From Prevotellaceae bacterium MN60 (GTDB lineage Bacteria > Bacteroidota > Bacteroidia > Bacteroidales > Bacteroidaceae): a DNA stretch of 52,061 nt. The stretch's first letter is position 1. Every line of letters begins with the position of its first letter. Under the pieces are notes generated by a model. That model saw only the letters and a list, made by a program, of their open reading frames with translations, ran no database searches and was not told where the DNA came from. Position numbers and translations under genes: made by a program. Shown piece by piece: positions 15,748-24,827 of this stretch. The stretch is taken from assembly GCA_900199555.1 (NCBI GenBank), contig FZQZ01000016.1, positions 1,885-53,945 on the forward strand. The letters are read 5' to 3'.

Positions 15748-18309
15748 TTATTTTTGCAGCCCTAAAGCTGTTTGTATTCTCAGTATCACATCCTCGTAGT
15801 GCATCTGTGTACTCAGGTCACCACTGGCACGACGACTCTTCAACAACTTCATGATGCGCAGCAACTCGCCACGCTTGACACTCAGTGCATCGCTGGTGCG
15901 ACTAATCTGATTGGTGGTCATATCAATGATGCGACGTCCGCTATCATCCAATGAACGTTCTTCGCCACACAGACTCTTGGTCAGTTTCATGGCTTCCTGT
16001 TCGGCAGCAGCAGTCATCAAGGCATCGACGAGACTCTTCTGCAAGCTTCGCTCCATGACATTGAGCGACTTTCCTGCTATCGTCTTACCGAAGATGTGTT
16101 GGTGCAACATCTGCATCATATCTACTGCAGAGAAAGCTTTCGAGCCATTAGACCATTCGTTTTGATACATGCGTATCAGACGCTCGTTCACCAACAGGTC
16201 CCAGAGTATATAGTTCTGATAGTTCTTCAACAGCATGGTAGGTTCCTGCTCTACAGTGCCCATTGGTGTCTTTCTCAAAATGAACAGTTGCTTGGCCTGC
16301 TCGTTGCCAAAGAGCCACTCAGGGAAGCAGAGCACCTCGTCTAACAAGAACTGCACCGACTGGCGCTGACGCTCCTTCTCAACAAAGGTGTAGGCAGGCT
16401 TGATGTTCTCGTCGAGATTCTCAGTATCAATCATGGGACGCTCGAGATACATACCACCCACATTAGCCATCACATGGTAGAGATAGAGGCACCACTGACC
16501 GATGACAGCAGAATAGAGGCGGGCAGCCTCATCGTAGTTCTGCTCAGGCTCAGCATTGCGCGTCCATGACACGAGGTTGTTCATCACCACCTTCAGGTTC
16601 TTGATACCCAACTGTGCCGACTTCACAGGGTCGTCGCCCAAGTCTTCACTCATAGCACGTGGATCTACAGCAGTGCGCTGTGCTTGTTGTTCGCTAAAGC
16701 GATACTCCTTGCCCTGATGGCGACCCAGCAACTGGGCGAGCTCCTTCTTCTCATCAGTATCGGCAGGGTACCAGCGATAACCCCACTCGATAGCCATCAA
16801 GTCGTAAGCACCGATGTTTGGCGACAATACCTTGACACCATCACCAGGCTGTGCCACATAGTTGAAACGGGCATAGTCCATAATGCTGGCAGAGGTACCA
16901 CCCACACGCACCATAAAGGATGCAGAACGGAGGGAGTCGGTAGGATAGGCAGCTGAAGCTATCATGTTATGGCGAAGTCCGAGAGAGTGGCCTACCTCGT
17001 GACAGGCAACAAAGCGGACAGCATCGCCTATCAAGTCTTCGGGCAAATTGAGTGTGCGTGCCTTAGGATTGACAGCACCCGTCTGAACCACAATCCACTC
17101 GCTGATAAGCGACTGTACATTGTGCCACCAGATGATGTCGGCCTCAAGAATCTCACCCGTACGAGGATCTATCGTTGAGGGACCCATGGCGTTGGCTTTC
17201 TCCGAAGCAGCATAGGTCAGCACGGAATAGCTCAAATCGTCACTATTCACATCCAGCGTATCATCGGGCACCAAGGCTCTCACAGCATCCTTGAAACCAG
17301 CACGCTCGAAGGCACGGTTCCAGTCGGTAATACCCTGCATGATATAGGGGCGCAGGTGCTGAGGAGTGGCACGATCGATATAGAACGTGATAGGCTTCTT
17401 AGGCGTAACAAGTTCTCCACGCATATAAGCAGCAGTGTCGCTTGGTTCTAAGCGCCAACGAGTGATATAGTTGGTGCGCTTCACACGCTGCTGCTCGTCG
17501 GTATATTGCAACGAGGGCGTAGAGAAGTAGCCCACACGCCAATCTTCCTGACGACGTTGCATAGGCTCGTCAGGCAATAACAGCAAAGCAGTGCTTACCA
17601 CTACGGTGAGGTTGACCTTGGATGTTCCTTCATGGACCACGGTGGTCAGTTCTGAACGAGCTACCACACTACGGTCGTATGCCTTCACGCTAATGATGCG
17701 CGAGAGCTCACGATCTGCCGATGTTCCTATACTGAGTTGATTGAACACATCATTCAGGATATTCTTCTTTCCGTCAAACAGGTCGCTGACATTGAAGATA
17801 ACGGTGGTAGAATCGGACGACACGGCAGCAACCTTCAGCGTAGCCAGAATGGGGTCGATGTAGTTGTCGGCTACAGATTGGGCTATCTGTGAACCCATAG
17901 GAGCCTCGGGCGTAACACGCTGCTCGCGCATCACCACCTCACTACGTTGCTTGTTCCACTCAAAGCGCACCATCAGGCTCTCGTAGTTCACGCCCTTGTT
18001 GGCGCTGGCTTCGTTGAGCTCGGCAGGCACCTGCTGCAACTTGTTATGTACTAGGAAAGAGTGTCCCATCAACTTGACGGGCATCTCCAGCAGAATGCTG
18101 TCCCCACGTTCAATTACATTCATGACACCACACATCTTGACGCTGTCACGTCCTGTCAGTGTCTTGTATTTGCTTGGCTTATCCTGAATCTCCTTCTTGG
18201 CTTTCTTTTTGCCCAAGAGAGGAAAGGCATTAACCGTCACGGTTAATGACAACAAAAATAGCACGGCCAGTATCTTTGTCTGACCGAAATAGTTACTTAT
18301 ATATTTCAT
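15748..18309 (-). CDS. Zinc-dependent metalloprotease (DUF5117/DUF5118 metzincin-like)
   Basis: 853 residues with signal peptide (MKYISNYFGQTKILAVLFLL...). The N-terminal part fits DUF5118/DUF5117 (SDSTTVIFNVSDLF..., YFSTPSLQYTDEQQRVKRTNYITRWRLEP). The catalytic site is the extended metzincin motif HEVGHSLGLRH at 437-447 with a Met-turn SIMDY near 474. These are exported or surface proteases. As first gene of the run with SusC and SusD it probably generates the peptides that the transporter takes up. A -7 box TATATTTG (18325-18318, minus) lies only about 9 bp before the ATG, with no recognisable -33 box, so the transcript may have almost no leader. Confidence 0.92.
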   Translation of the reverse strand: MKYISNYFGQTKILAVLFLLSLTVTVNAFPLLGKKKAKKEIQDKPSKYKTLTGRDSVKMCGVMNVIERGDSILLEMPVKLMGHSFLVHNKLQQVPAELNEASANKGVNYESLMVRFEWNKQRSEVVMREQRVTPEAPMGSQIAQSVADNYIDPILATLKVAAVSSDSTTVIFNVSDLFDGKKNILNDVFNQLSIGTSADRELSRIISVKAYDRSVVARSELTTVVHEGTSKVNLTVVVSTALLLLPDEPMQRRQEDWRVGYFSTPSLQYTDEQQRVKRTNYITRWRLEPSDTAAYMRGELVTPKKPITFYIDRATPQHLRPYIMQGITDWNRAFERAGFKDAVRALVPDDTLDVNSDDLSYSVLTYAASEKANAMGPSTIDPRTGEILEADIIWWHNVQSLISEWIVVQTGAVNPKARTLNLPEDLIGDAVRFVACHEVGHSLGLRHNMIASAAYPTDSLRSASFMVRVGGTSASIMDYARFNYVAQPGDGVKVLSPNIGAYDLMAIEWGYRWYPADTDEKKELAQLLGRHQGKEYRFSEQQAQRTAVDPRAMSEDLGDDPVKSAQLGIKNLKVVMNNLVSWTRNAEPEQNYDEAARLYSAVIGQWCLYLYHVMANVGGMYLERPMIDTENLDENIKPAYTFVEKERQRQSVQFLLDEVLCFPEWLFGNEQAKQLFILRKTPMGTVEQEPTMLLKNYQNYILWDLLVNERLIRMYQNEWSNGSKAFSAVDMMQMLHQHIFGKTIAGKSLNVMERSLQKSLVDALMTAAAEQEAMKLTKSLCGEERSLDDSGRRIIDMTTNQISRTSDALSVKRGELLRIMKLLKSRRASGDLSTQMHYEDVILRIQTALGLQK

Positions 18310-18375
18310 TTCGTTTGCAAATATACGAAAAAAGTTTCATATATATGCTATTTTAGGGGGAATAAGTTTACTTAT

Positions 18376-19086
18376 TCACTTTTTTTGTGTCTTCGACGAT
18401 GCTTTCTTATGAGTGTCAGACTGTGCTTTTTGCTGCACTTTAGGCTGTACCTTAGGCTGTGTTTTGGGTTGTGCCTTAGGCTGCGCTTTCTGCTGAGCCT
18501 TCTGCTGAGCCTCGAGCTGGTCTTTCTTCATATCCTTCCAGAATGGTGAAAGGGCAGGAGCACCATCGTTGGTCTCCATTTCCAAATCAGGAATCTCAAT
18601 CTCGTCGTCAGGCAGGAAAGGAACAGTAAAGGTGCTGGCTTTCTGTACGAAAACCATTGCCACACCTGATGAGAGGATATCCAACTCTTTAGCTGCTCGC
18701 CAAGAAAGGTCGATGATGCGACCACGAACGTAAGGCCCTCTGTCTGTAACACGCACTATCACACTACGTCCGTTGGCAGGGTTATACACGCGCAACATCG
18801 TACCAAAGGGGTAAGTTCGATGTGCACAGGTTAAACTGTCAGGATGCATGCGTTCACCACTGGCAGTCTTCTTTCCATGAAAGTTTTTGGAATAAAAAGA
18901 TGCTTTTCCATGTTGCAGTCCTTGGGCAGATGCGAGGGAAAAGTGAAGAGTGAAGAATGAAGAATTTGCTACCGCACAAATGTGCAGCAATACAATAAGT
19001 AACAGACGTAAAGTCCAATTTCTTATATTAAAAGCAGATTCTTTACCCTTCACTCTTTTCTTTTTAGTTAATACTATTCCTCCCAT
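18376..19086 (-). CDS. rlpA: RlpA-like septal ring lytic transglycosylase family protein
   Basis: 236 residues. The double-psi beta-barrel of RlpA is clear: [57 protein letters not shown] and [10 protein letters not shown]. RlpA proteins cleave or bind denuded glycan strands in the periplasm. The C-terminus is a low-complexity Q-K-A/P repeat ([20 protein letters not shown]), replacing the usual SPOR domain. The N-terminus is odd: 60 residues before the barrel, with the hydrophobic signal-like stretch [15 protein letters not shown] followed by [15 protein letters not shown], encoded by a heptamer array at 18942-18962. The exact start is therefore uncertain. It lies 27 bp after gdhA on the same strand. 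Confidence 0.85.
   Translation of the reverse strand: MGGIVLTKKKRVKGKESAFNIRNWTLRLLLIVLLHICAVANSSFFTLHFSLASAQGLQHGKASFYSKNFHGKKTASGERMHPDSLTCAHRTYPFGTMLRVYNPANGRSVIVRVTDRGPYVRGRIIDLSWRAAKELDILSSGVAMVFVQKASTFTVPFLPDDEIEIPDLEMETNDGAPALSPFWKDMKKDQLEAQQKAQQKAQPKAQPKTQPKVQPKVQQKAQSDTHKKASSKTQKK
18942..18962 (-). repeat. AGTGAAG heptamer array inside the RlpA leader
   Basis: Three 7 bp units AGTGAAG, AGTGAAG, AATGAAG on the plus strand (21 bp, seven codons) encode FFTLHFS on the minus strand between the signal-like segment and the mature domain. Similar heptamers occur at 25890-25932 and 44182-44244. Confidence 0.6.
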
Positions 19087-19113
19087 TTCTGGAGAGGGGT
19101 TAGGACGGGTTCC

Positions 19114-20451
19114 TTATACGATACCCTGTGCAAGCATAGCCTTGGCGACCTTCATAAAGCCGGCAACATTGGCACCCTTCACGTAATTTACGTAGTTACC
19201 TTCCTTGCCATACTTTACACATTGCTCGTGGATACCGGACATAATCTGATGCAGACGCTGGTCAACCTCTTCGGCAGTCCAAGACATACGCATCGAATTC
19301 TGTGTCATTTCCAAACCAGAAGTAGCCACACCACCGGCATTAACAGCCTTGCCAGGAGCAAACAACTGCTGGGCAGCAATAAACTTGTTGACAGCTTCGG
19401 CTGTGCAACCCATATTAGAAACCTCAGCTACGCACAAAGGCTTGTTGGCGAGAATCTTGTCAGCATCTTCGCCATTCAGTTCGTTTTGTGTAGCACAGGG
19501 CAGATAGATATCAGCCTTCTGCTCCCAAGGCTTCTTGCCTGCGAAGAACTTAGAACCAGGGAATTCCTCTTCATAGGGCTGACATACATCGTTGCCCGAT
19601 GCACGCAACTCCAGCATATACTCAATCTTCTCAGCATCCAGTCCCTCAGGGTCATAGATATATCCGTCAGGTCCACTGATGGTGATTACCTTAGCACCCA
19701 GCTCGGTAGCCTTCTTAGCTGCACCCCAAGCTACGTTACCAAAGCCTGACAGGGCAATGGTCTTACCCTTGATATCCAAACCATGAGTCTTCATCATGTG
19801 ATTGACAAAGTATAATGCACCATAACCTGTAGCCTCTGGACGCAGGATAGAACCACCCCACTCCATACCTTTACCTGTCAGGGTAGCACCATGGAACTGT
19901 GAAGTGAGCTTCTTATACATACCAAACAGATAGCCAATCTCGCGACCACCTACACCGATATCACCAGCAGGTACGTCACAGTCAGGACCAATGACCTTAT
20001 ACAGTTCACACATAAAGGCCTGGCAGAAGCGCATAATCTCAGCATCGCTCTTACCGCGTGGAGAGAAATCACTGCCACCCTTACCACCGCCCATAGGCAG
20101 TGTAGTCAGCGCATTCTTGAAGGTCTGCTCAAAGCCAAGGAACTTCAGAATGCTTAGATTTACAGATGCGTGGAAGCGCAAACCGCCCTTATACGGACCA
20201 ATAGCGCTATTGAATTGTACACGATAACCGATGTTTACCTGCACCTCGCCCTTATCATCTACCCAGGGCACACGGAAAGTTACGATGCGCTCTGGTTCCA
20301 CGATGCGCTCTACTATCTTGGCTTTCTCAAACTCAGGATGCTGGTTATACACGTCCTTAATAGATTCAAGCACTTCGCGTACAGCTTGTAAGAATTCTAC
20401 TTCGCCTGGATGTTTCTGCTCCAAGCCTTGCATGATTTTTTCAACGTTCAT
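19114..20451 (-). CDS. gdhA: NADP-type glutamate dehydrogenase
   Basis: 445 residues, the normal length of hexameric bacterial GdhA. Landmarks: RVPWVDDKGEVQVNIGYRVQFNSAIGPYKGGLRFH, the catalytic region PMGGGKGGSDFSPRGKSD, PAGDIGVGGREIGYLFG, the nucleotide fold ALSGFGNVAWGAAKKATELGAKV, and VAEVSNMGCTAEAV with NAGGVATSGLEM at the end. It makes glutamate from 2-oxoglutarate and ammonia in the cytoplasm, the main ammonia-assimilation step in Bacteroidales. A promoter is at 20504-20535. RlpA follows 27 bp downstream and may be read through. Confidence 0.97.
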   Translation of the reverse strand: MNVEKIMQGLEQKHPGEVEFLQAVREVLESIKDVYNQHPEFEKAKIVERIVEPERIVTFRVPWVDDKGEVQVNIGYRVQFNSAIGPYKGGLRFHASVNLSILKFLGFEQTFKNALTTLPMGGGKGGSDFSPRGKSDAEIMRFCQAFMCELYKVIGPDCDVPAGDIGVGGREIGYLFGMYKKLTSQFHGATLTGKGMEWGGSILRPEATGYGALYFVNHMMKTHGLDIKGKTIALSGFGNVAWGAAKKATELGAKVITISGPDGYIYDPEGLDAEKIEYMLELRASGNDVCQPYEEEFPGSKFFAGKKPWEQKADIYLPCATQNELNGEDADKILANKPLCVAEVSNMGCTAEAVNKFIAAQQLFAPGKAVNAGGVATSGLEMTQNSMRMSWTAEEVDQRLHQIMSGIHEQCVKYGKEGNYVNYVKGANVAGFMKVAKAMLAQGIV

Positions 20452-20503
20452 AGTAAATAGTATTAAAGTTTGTTTTACGTTGTCATTTTGTTATTATTAC
20501 AAC

Positions 20504-20535
20504 GCAAAAATAGGAATAATCCTTGACACCACCAA
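20504..20535 (-). promoter_or_regulatory. Promoter for gdhA
   Basis: On the minus strand: TTG (20535-20533), 21 nt, TATTTTTG (20511-20504), 52 nt before the start codon. Confidence 0.65.
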
Positions 20536-20631
20536 GAAAAAACGCGAATATTTTTCGTTTTAGGTTACATTTTGTTAAATAGAGCCTCCTTTTCTCCCTT
20601 ATTTCCCGGATTTTACTAGCGTAAAAACGGG

Positions 20632-21618
20632 TTAATTGTTGTCAATAACGATGGTCTTAAACCAATCTTTCAAGACACCTTTGTACTGGTTTTGTGAGTC
20701 GGCAATCAAGAGTAAAACTTGTCTTCCATCAGCCAACTTGGGCCCCACACAGATACCTTCATAGTTGGCAAAGCTACGCTTGGTTAGATTCAACTTGGTA
20801 CGAAACTCCGTCAACAGTTGTTTCTCTAACAACGCTCCCGCTTGGTGCTGCGAGGGATTGACAAGATAGAGCTTTACATGTACGAAGGAGCCGACATGAT
20901 GGGGTGTTCTTCGTATTTCGCGCTCCAAGACGATGAGTTGCCCATTGTCTAGTGCAGCCAGTCCACTCACGCCTAGGTAGCTATTACCCTCTTCTCCTTT
21001 AGCCAGTGAAGCGTCAGTCTGATACCAATATTGTTCTTGGGGCATCAGGTCGTCGCCAAAGCTCTGCAGGCGCAGCCTGTTGGGTATCTTCTTTCTGATG
21101 TTGGGCAATTCGCCATCAGCCTTCAGCGTATTCTCTGAGGTCGTCCAGAAGCGGTGGGTATGGGCATTATAGGTAAGCGCTTCGAAACTGCCATTACTAT
21201 AGGCCGTATGGAATATCTCGGGGATATGGAGTCGGCGACCCGTCAGTTGTCCATCGAGCTGGTATTCTATAATCTCTCCATCAGCCTCTCCACTCACAAA
21301 TACAGTATTGTGCGCTGGCACATAGCAGATGCCCTCTTCATCGCGATTGAGTTGCTGGTTGGTAACGAAATCTTCGTGGCGTACCTCCTTCAGTTTGCCA
21401 CTGATGCTATCAATCTGGATGCGCATCAGGTGGAAACCAGCCATTGGCGACTTATCATCGGCCACCGCATAACGCGCTCCTCCCAACCATGTAATGCCAC
21501 TATAGTTGCCTGCAGGTACCGACTTCTTAAAGTGGCGCTGCTTATGCTGTACCACCTGTTGGGCGGATACTTGCAAGACTGCCAAGAGCAGCAAGGCGAG
21601 TAGGATACGTATTCTCAT
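20632..21618 (-). CDS. Esterase-like activity of phytase family protein
   Basis: 328 residues with signal peptide (MRIRILLALLLLAVLQVSAQ). The family pattern is visible: YSGITWLGGARYAVADDKS, DEEGICYVPAHNTVFVSGE, SNGSFEALTYNAHTHRFWTTSE, and FANYEGICVGPKLADGRQVLLLIADSQNQYKG at the end. It is a six-bladed-propeller-like periplasmic protein; a phytase or phosphoesterase role is assumed for the family but not proven. It lies 17 bp after the ATP-grasp gene on the same strand, so the two may be co-transcribed. An inverted repeat CCCG..TTTTAC/GTAAAA..CGGG at 20605-20631 abuts the stop codon but lacks a clear T-run. Confidence 0.82.
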   Translation of the reverse strand: MRIRILLALLLLAVLQVSAQQVVQHKQRHFKKSVPAGNYSGITWLGGARYAVADDKSPMAGFHLMRIQIDSISGKLKEVRHEDFVTNQQLNRDEEGICYVPAHNTVFVSGEADGEIIEYQLDGQLTGRRLHIPEIFHTAYSNGSFEALTYNAHTHRFWTTSENTLKADGELPNIRKKIPNRLRLQSFGDDLMPQEQYWYQTDASLAKGEEGNSYLGVSGLAALDNGQLIVLEREIRRTPHHVGSFVHVKLYLVNPSQHQAGALLEKQLLTEFRTKLNLTKRSFANYEGICVGPKLADGRQVLLLIADSQNQYKGVLKDWFKTIVIDNN

Positions 21619-21635
21619 GCGGTCAGTGCTTGTTA

Positions 21636-24600
21636 TTACTCCTCAGGCAATAGTACCACACCATGCTGCTTCTTACCATCCATCATAATCTTCAGCGGAT
21701 TCTTGAAGCGTACATGGCGCACATGCTCTGTCTCTTCGATGGCAGGCATCTGGTCGAGCACCTGCTGTTGCAGCACACCATCACCGGTATAAGGATTGAT
21801 GGTAAAGTAGCCCACGCCGAAACTGGTGAGGTTTTGGAAAAAGTGAGTACCTTGCGAAGGATCTACGTGATAGTTCTTCAAAGCAGTCTCCACGATGACG
21901 CGGGCTGCCGAGATGTGTGGCCACTTCACGGGTATGCCCAACCAGTAGTCGCTAGAGCCCCAACGCCCTGGTCCGATGAGGATATAGTTTTTGTCTTCTG
22001 CCAAGAACTTTCTGTTGATACGCTCTATCTCGTCAGCAATCAGCGGGTTGTTGGTAGCAGTAAATTCGTCATCGGTCTTGACATATACCACATCAAATAC
22101 ATCTTCCGAGATACCATGACCCAGTGAATTGTGAGAGCGCAACAGGCATTGCTCGTCGGGAATGGTTACCAAGTCTTCGTCCAACACCTGCTTAGAATCA
22201 ACGATAGGACGAATCTGCAAGAGGTAGAACTCGCCATAGATTTCAGAACCGGAGGTACGGGGGTGCGAAGGTACGGAGGTACGAGATGTGTCTGAGCCGG
22301 AAGTATTCTCGTTCCCCCGTACCCCCGTACCTTCGTTCCCACGATATAGATTACATGCAAACTCTATCTCTACAGGTCGGCGCATCTCTTCAGCGCCCAA
22401 CTTCTGAGCCATCTGTAGTATCTCAGGCAGAGGGAATACGTCGTATTTCAGCACGCCACAGAAGGAGATGACCTTGCGGCCTCCTTCATAGATGCCATCG
22501 CGTATCACCTGATCTACGGGGTCGAAGGTAGAGGCAATGCCTTGCAAAGAGCCATCCTTGTCGGCCTCTTTCACGCGCAGGTTCAGGATATTAAAGCCAT
22601 CATCCACCGTAAAGTCGTCGCCCAGATGACTCATGTCGAGTGCATAGAAGCGTGTCTGTGTCTCTTTGAGTGCGGTATCCATCTCAGAGGTCTGCAACAC
22701 CTGTTTGGGATGATAGGGCGACACGCGTAGCGTCTGTCCACCATCCACGATATATTTTCCCAGTCCGAGAGCCAGTGAGGCAATACCCTCTTCTGCCTGT
22801 TCGTCGCCAATGGGATAATAGTTCAGCGAGCGCAGCACACCACTGAAGGTGGGATAGAAGCGATTGCCATATTGCTGACCAACCACCTCTTGCAGGATAA
22901 CTGCCATCTTCTCTTGGTCTATCACGTTAGAGGTAGCAGTCATATACGCCTTGGAATCTCTGTAATAGACGGAAGCATACACACCCTTGATGGCACACGC
23001 CAGCATACGTAGCATCTCGTACTTATCATCAAGATAAGGTATCATATAGGTAGAATAGATACCGGCGAAAGGCTGATAATGCGAATCTTCTAAGAGTGAT
23101 GACGAGCGCACGGCAATAGGCGACTTCACCGCATCGAAGAAGGTAAAGAAGTCGGCAATCAGCGAGTCGGGCAACTGGGCACGCATAAAGTGCTGCAGTA
23201 TCTCCTCGTCGGGGGCATCGCTCAGTGCTATGCCCCACAGATTGTTCTTATCCATAAACTCATCGAAGAAGTCAGTACACAATACCACGGTCTTGGGTAT
23301 CTGTACGCTGGCACCTTCTAACTGATTGAGCTCAGGATGGCGCTTGATAATATTGTCAAGGAATGCCAAGCCACGACCTTTACCACCCAGTGAACCATCA
23401 CCGATACGGGCAAAGTGGGCATAACGGTCAAACTTCAGTCGGTCGAACACGGCAACCACACCGATGTTCTTCATCCTACGATACTGTACGATGGCATCGA
23501 AGATAATCTGTCGGTGAGCATCCACATCCTGTAGCTTATGCCATGTGACATTTTTCAGGAATGCCGACACAGGGAAGATGGCTCGCGCACAGAGCCAGCG
23601 ACTCATGTGGTTACGCGATACGTGGTAGAGCATCGAGTCGTTGGGCACCTTGAAGATAATATCCTGCAACTCCTTAAGGGTACTCACACGAGCCACCTCT
23701 TCTTTGGTTACAGGGTCGCGAAAGACGAAATCGCCAAAGCCCATGTGCTCTTCTATCAGATGACGAAGATCCACATTCATCTTCTTCGAGTTCTTATCGA
23801 TAAAGTGAAAACCTTCAGCCTCTGCCTTCTCCTTGTTCACCATCTCGGCACTCTGCATGATGAGTGGTACGTACTCGTCTCTCTTACGAATCTCTCGCAA
23901 CAGCTTGAGTCCAGCCTCAGCATCGCCCTCTTCAATATGGCTCAGCCTACTCTCGTGCGCCTCCATGGGGAAACGCGTATCAGAGATAACACCCAGGATG
24001 TTATTGCTATACTTCTCATACAACTGTATCGCCTCTTCGTAGTTGGTAGCCAGCACCACCTTGGGGCGTCCACGCTTACGCTGTGCAGCAGCATGCGGGT
24101 TCAATGCTTCGGTAGAGAAGTTCTTGGATTGCAGCAGGATATAGTTATAGAGGTTAGGCAATACCGATGAGTAGAAGCGGATATTATCCTCCACCAGCAT
24201 AATCACCTGCACACCAGCCTCCTCGATATCGTGGTCGATATTCATCTGGTCCTCAATCAACTTGATGATACTCAGGATGAGGTTGGTATTACCCAGCCAG
24301 CAGAACACATAGTCGAAGATAGTCATATCCTCATGCTCTATGCGCTTGGTAATGCCATGCGAGAAAGGCGTCAATACCACGCAAGGGATGTGGGGCGCCA
24401 TACGCTTAACATCGCGTGCCACCGCAAAGGCATCATTGTCGGCATTACCAGGCATACAGATGACCAAGTCGATGTCTGTTGCCTGCAGCACATGCGAAGC
24501 CTCTTCCGTGGTTGACACCTGTGTAAACGTAGGCGGATAGCGCAGTCCCAACTCCATATACTCGTCGAACAGTTTCTCGTCTATTCGTCCGTCATCCTCC

Positions 24601-24725
24601 AGCATAAAGGCATCGTAGGGGTTGGCTACTATCAAGATATTAAAGATACGTTTCGTCATCAGATTGACGAACGACACATCCTTCAAGAAGAAGTTGTTAA
24701 ACTCCTGTGGTATATTTGCACTCAT
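21636..24725 (-). CDS. PPDK-like ATP-grasp (PEP/pyruvate-binding domain) protein with receiver-like N-terminus
   Basis: 1029 residues. Two receiver-like domains lie at the N-terminus: ILIVANPYDAFML...VICMPGNADND...PCVVLTP (~30-130) and VIMLVEDNIRFYSSVL...VISDTRFPME...LIMQSAE (~172-300). A PPDK N-terminal ATP-grasp follows (~440-880: GSLGGKGRGLAFL, PIAVRSSSLLEDSHYQPFAGIYSTY, VEIEFACNL, GEFYLLQIRPI). The phosphohistidine and TIM-barrel domains of PpsA/PpdK are absent, so it is not a complete PEP synthase. Residues ~796-826 are the translation of a GTACGGRG palindrome between two strands of the ATP-grasp. The role is unknown. A canonical promoter is at 24746-24777. Confidence 0.8.
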   Translation of the reverse strand: MSANIPQEFNNFFLKDVSFVNLMTKRIFNILIVANPYDAFMLEDDGRIDEKLFDEYMELGLRYPPTFTQVSTTEEASHVLQATDIDLVICMPGNADNDAFAVARDVKRMAPHIPCVVLTPFSHGITKRIEHEDMTIFDYVFCWLGNTNLILSIIKLIEDQMNIDHDIEEAGVQVIMLVEDNIRFYSSVLPNLYNYILLQSKNFSTEALNPHAAAQRKRGRPKVVLATNYEEAIQLYEKYSNNILGVISDTRFPMEAHESRLSHIEEGDAEAGLKLLREIRKRDEYVPLIMQSAEMVNKEKAEAEGFHFIDKNSKKMNVDLRHLIEEHMGFGDFVFRDPVTKEEVARVSTLKELQDIIFKVPNDSMLYHVSRNHMSRWLCARAIFPVSAFLKNVTWHKLQDVDAHRQIIFDAIVQYRRMKNIGVVAVFDRLKFDRYAHFARIGDGSLGGKGRGLAFLDNIIKRHPELNQLEGASVQIPKTVVLCTDFFDEFMDKNNLWGIALSDAPDEEILQHFMRAQLPDSLIADFFTFFDAVKSPIAVRSSSLLEDSHYQPFAGIYSTYMIPYLDDKYEMLRMLACAIKGVYASVYYRDSKAYMTATSNVIDQEKMAVILQEVVGQQYGNRFYPTFSGVLRSLNYYPIGDEQAEEGIASLALGLGKYIVDGGQTLRVSPYHPKQVLQTSEMDTALKETQTRFYALDMSHLGDDFTVDDGFNILNLRVKEADKDGSLQGIASTFDPVDQVIRDGIYEGGRKVISFCGVLKYDVFPLPEILQMAQKLGAEEMRRPVEIEFACNLYRGNEGTGVRGNENTSGSDTSRTSVPSHPRTSGSEIYGEFYLLQIRPIVDSKQVLDEDLVTIPDEQCLLRSHNSLGHGISEDVFDVVYVKTDDEFTATNNPLIADEIERINRKFLAEDKNYILIGPGRWGSSDYWLGIPVKWPHISAARVIVETALKNYHVDPSQGTHFFQNLTSFGVGYFTINPYTGDGVLQQQVLDQMPAIEETEHVRHVRFKNPLKIMMDGKKQHGVVLLPEE
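22249..22340 (-). repeat. GTACGGRG palindromic element, in-frame copy inside the ATP-grasp gene
   Basis: On the coding strand: GGGAACGAAGGTACGGGGGT... and a right arm ending CGCACCCCCGTACCTCCGG. It encodes GNEGTGVRGNENTSGSDTSR then TSVPSHPRTSGSE. The phase equals that of the copies at 4009 and 5841. It separates IEFACNLYR from YGEFYLLQIRPI, which are normally joined by a short loop. Confidence 0.88.
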
Positions 24726-24745
24726 TATTTATAGTTATGTTGGCG

Positions 24746-24777
24746 CAAAGGTACAACTTTTTTCCTTTGCCTCCAAA
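24746..24777 (-). promoter_or_regulatory. Promoter for the ATP-grasp gene
   Basis: On the minus strand: TTTG (24777-24774), 20 nt, TACCTTTG (24753-24746). The start codon follows 21 nt later. Confidence 0.8.
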
Positions 24778-24790
24778 TTTAGAGCGTCGA

Positions 24791-24822
24791 TTTGGTCGTT
24801 TACCATATTCTTTGTATCTTTG
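24791..24822 (+). promoter_or_regulatory. Promoter for the alpha/beta hydrolase gene, nearly leaderless
   Basis: TTTG (24791-24794), 20 nt, TATCTTTG (24815-24822). Only 5 nt separate the -7 box from the ATG at 24828, so transcription should start at or next to the start codon. It is divergent from the promoter at 24746-24777. Confidence 0.8.
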
Positions 24823-24827
24823 CAACC

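Noticed and set aside
24792..24827. An upstream TTG start for the alpha/beta hydrolase
   Set aside because: It lies inside the promoter (-33 box at 24791-24794), and the signal peptide begins at the ATG 24828.
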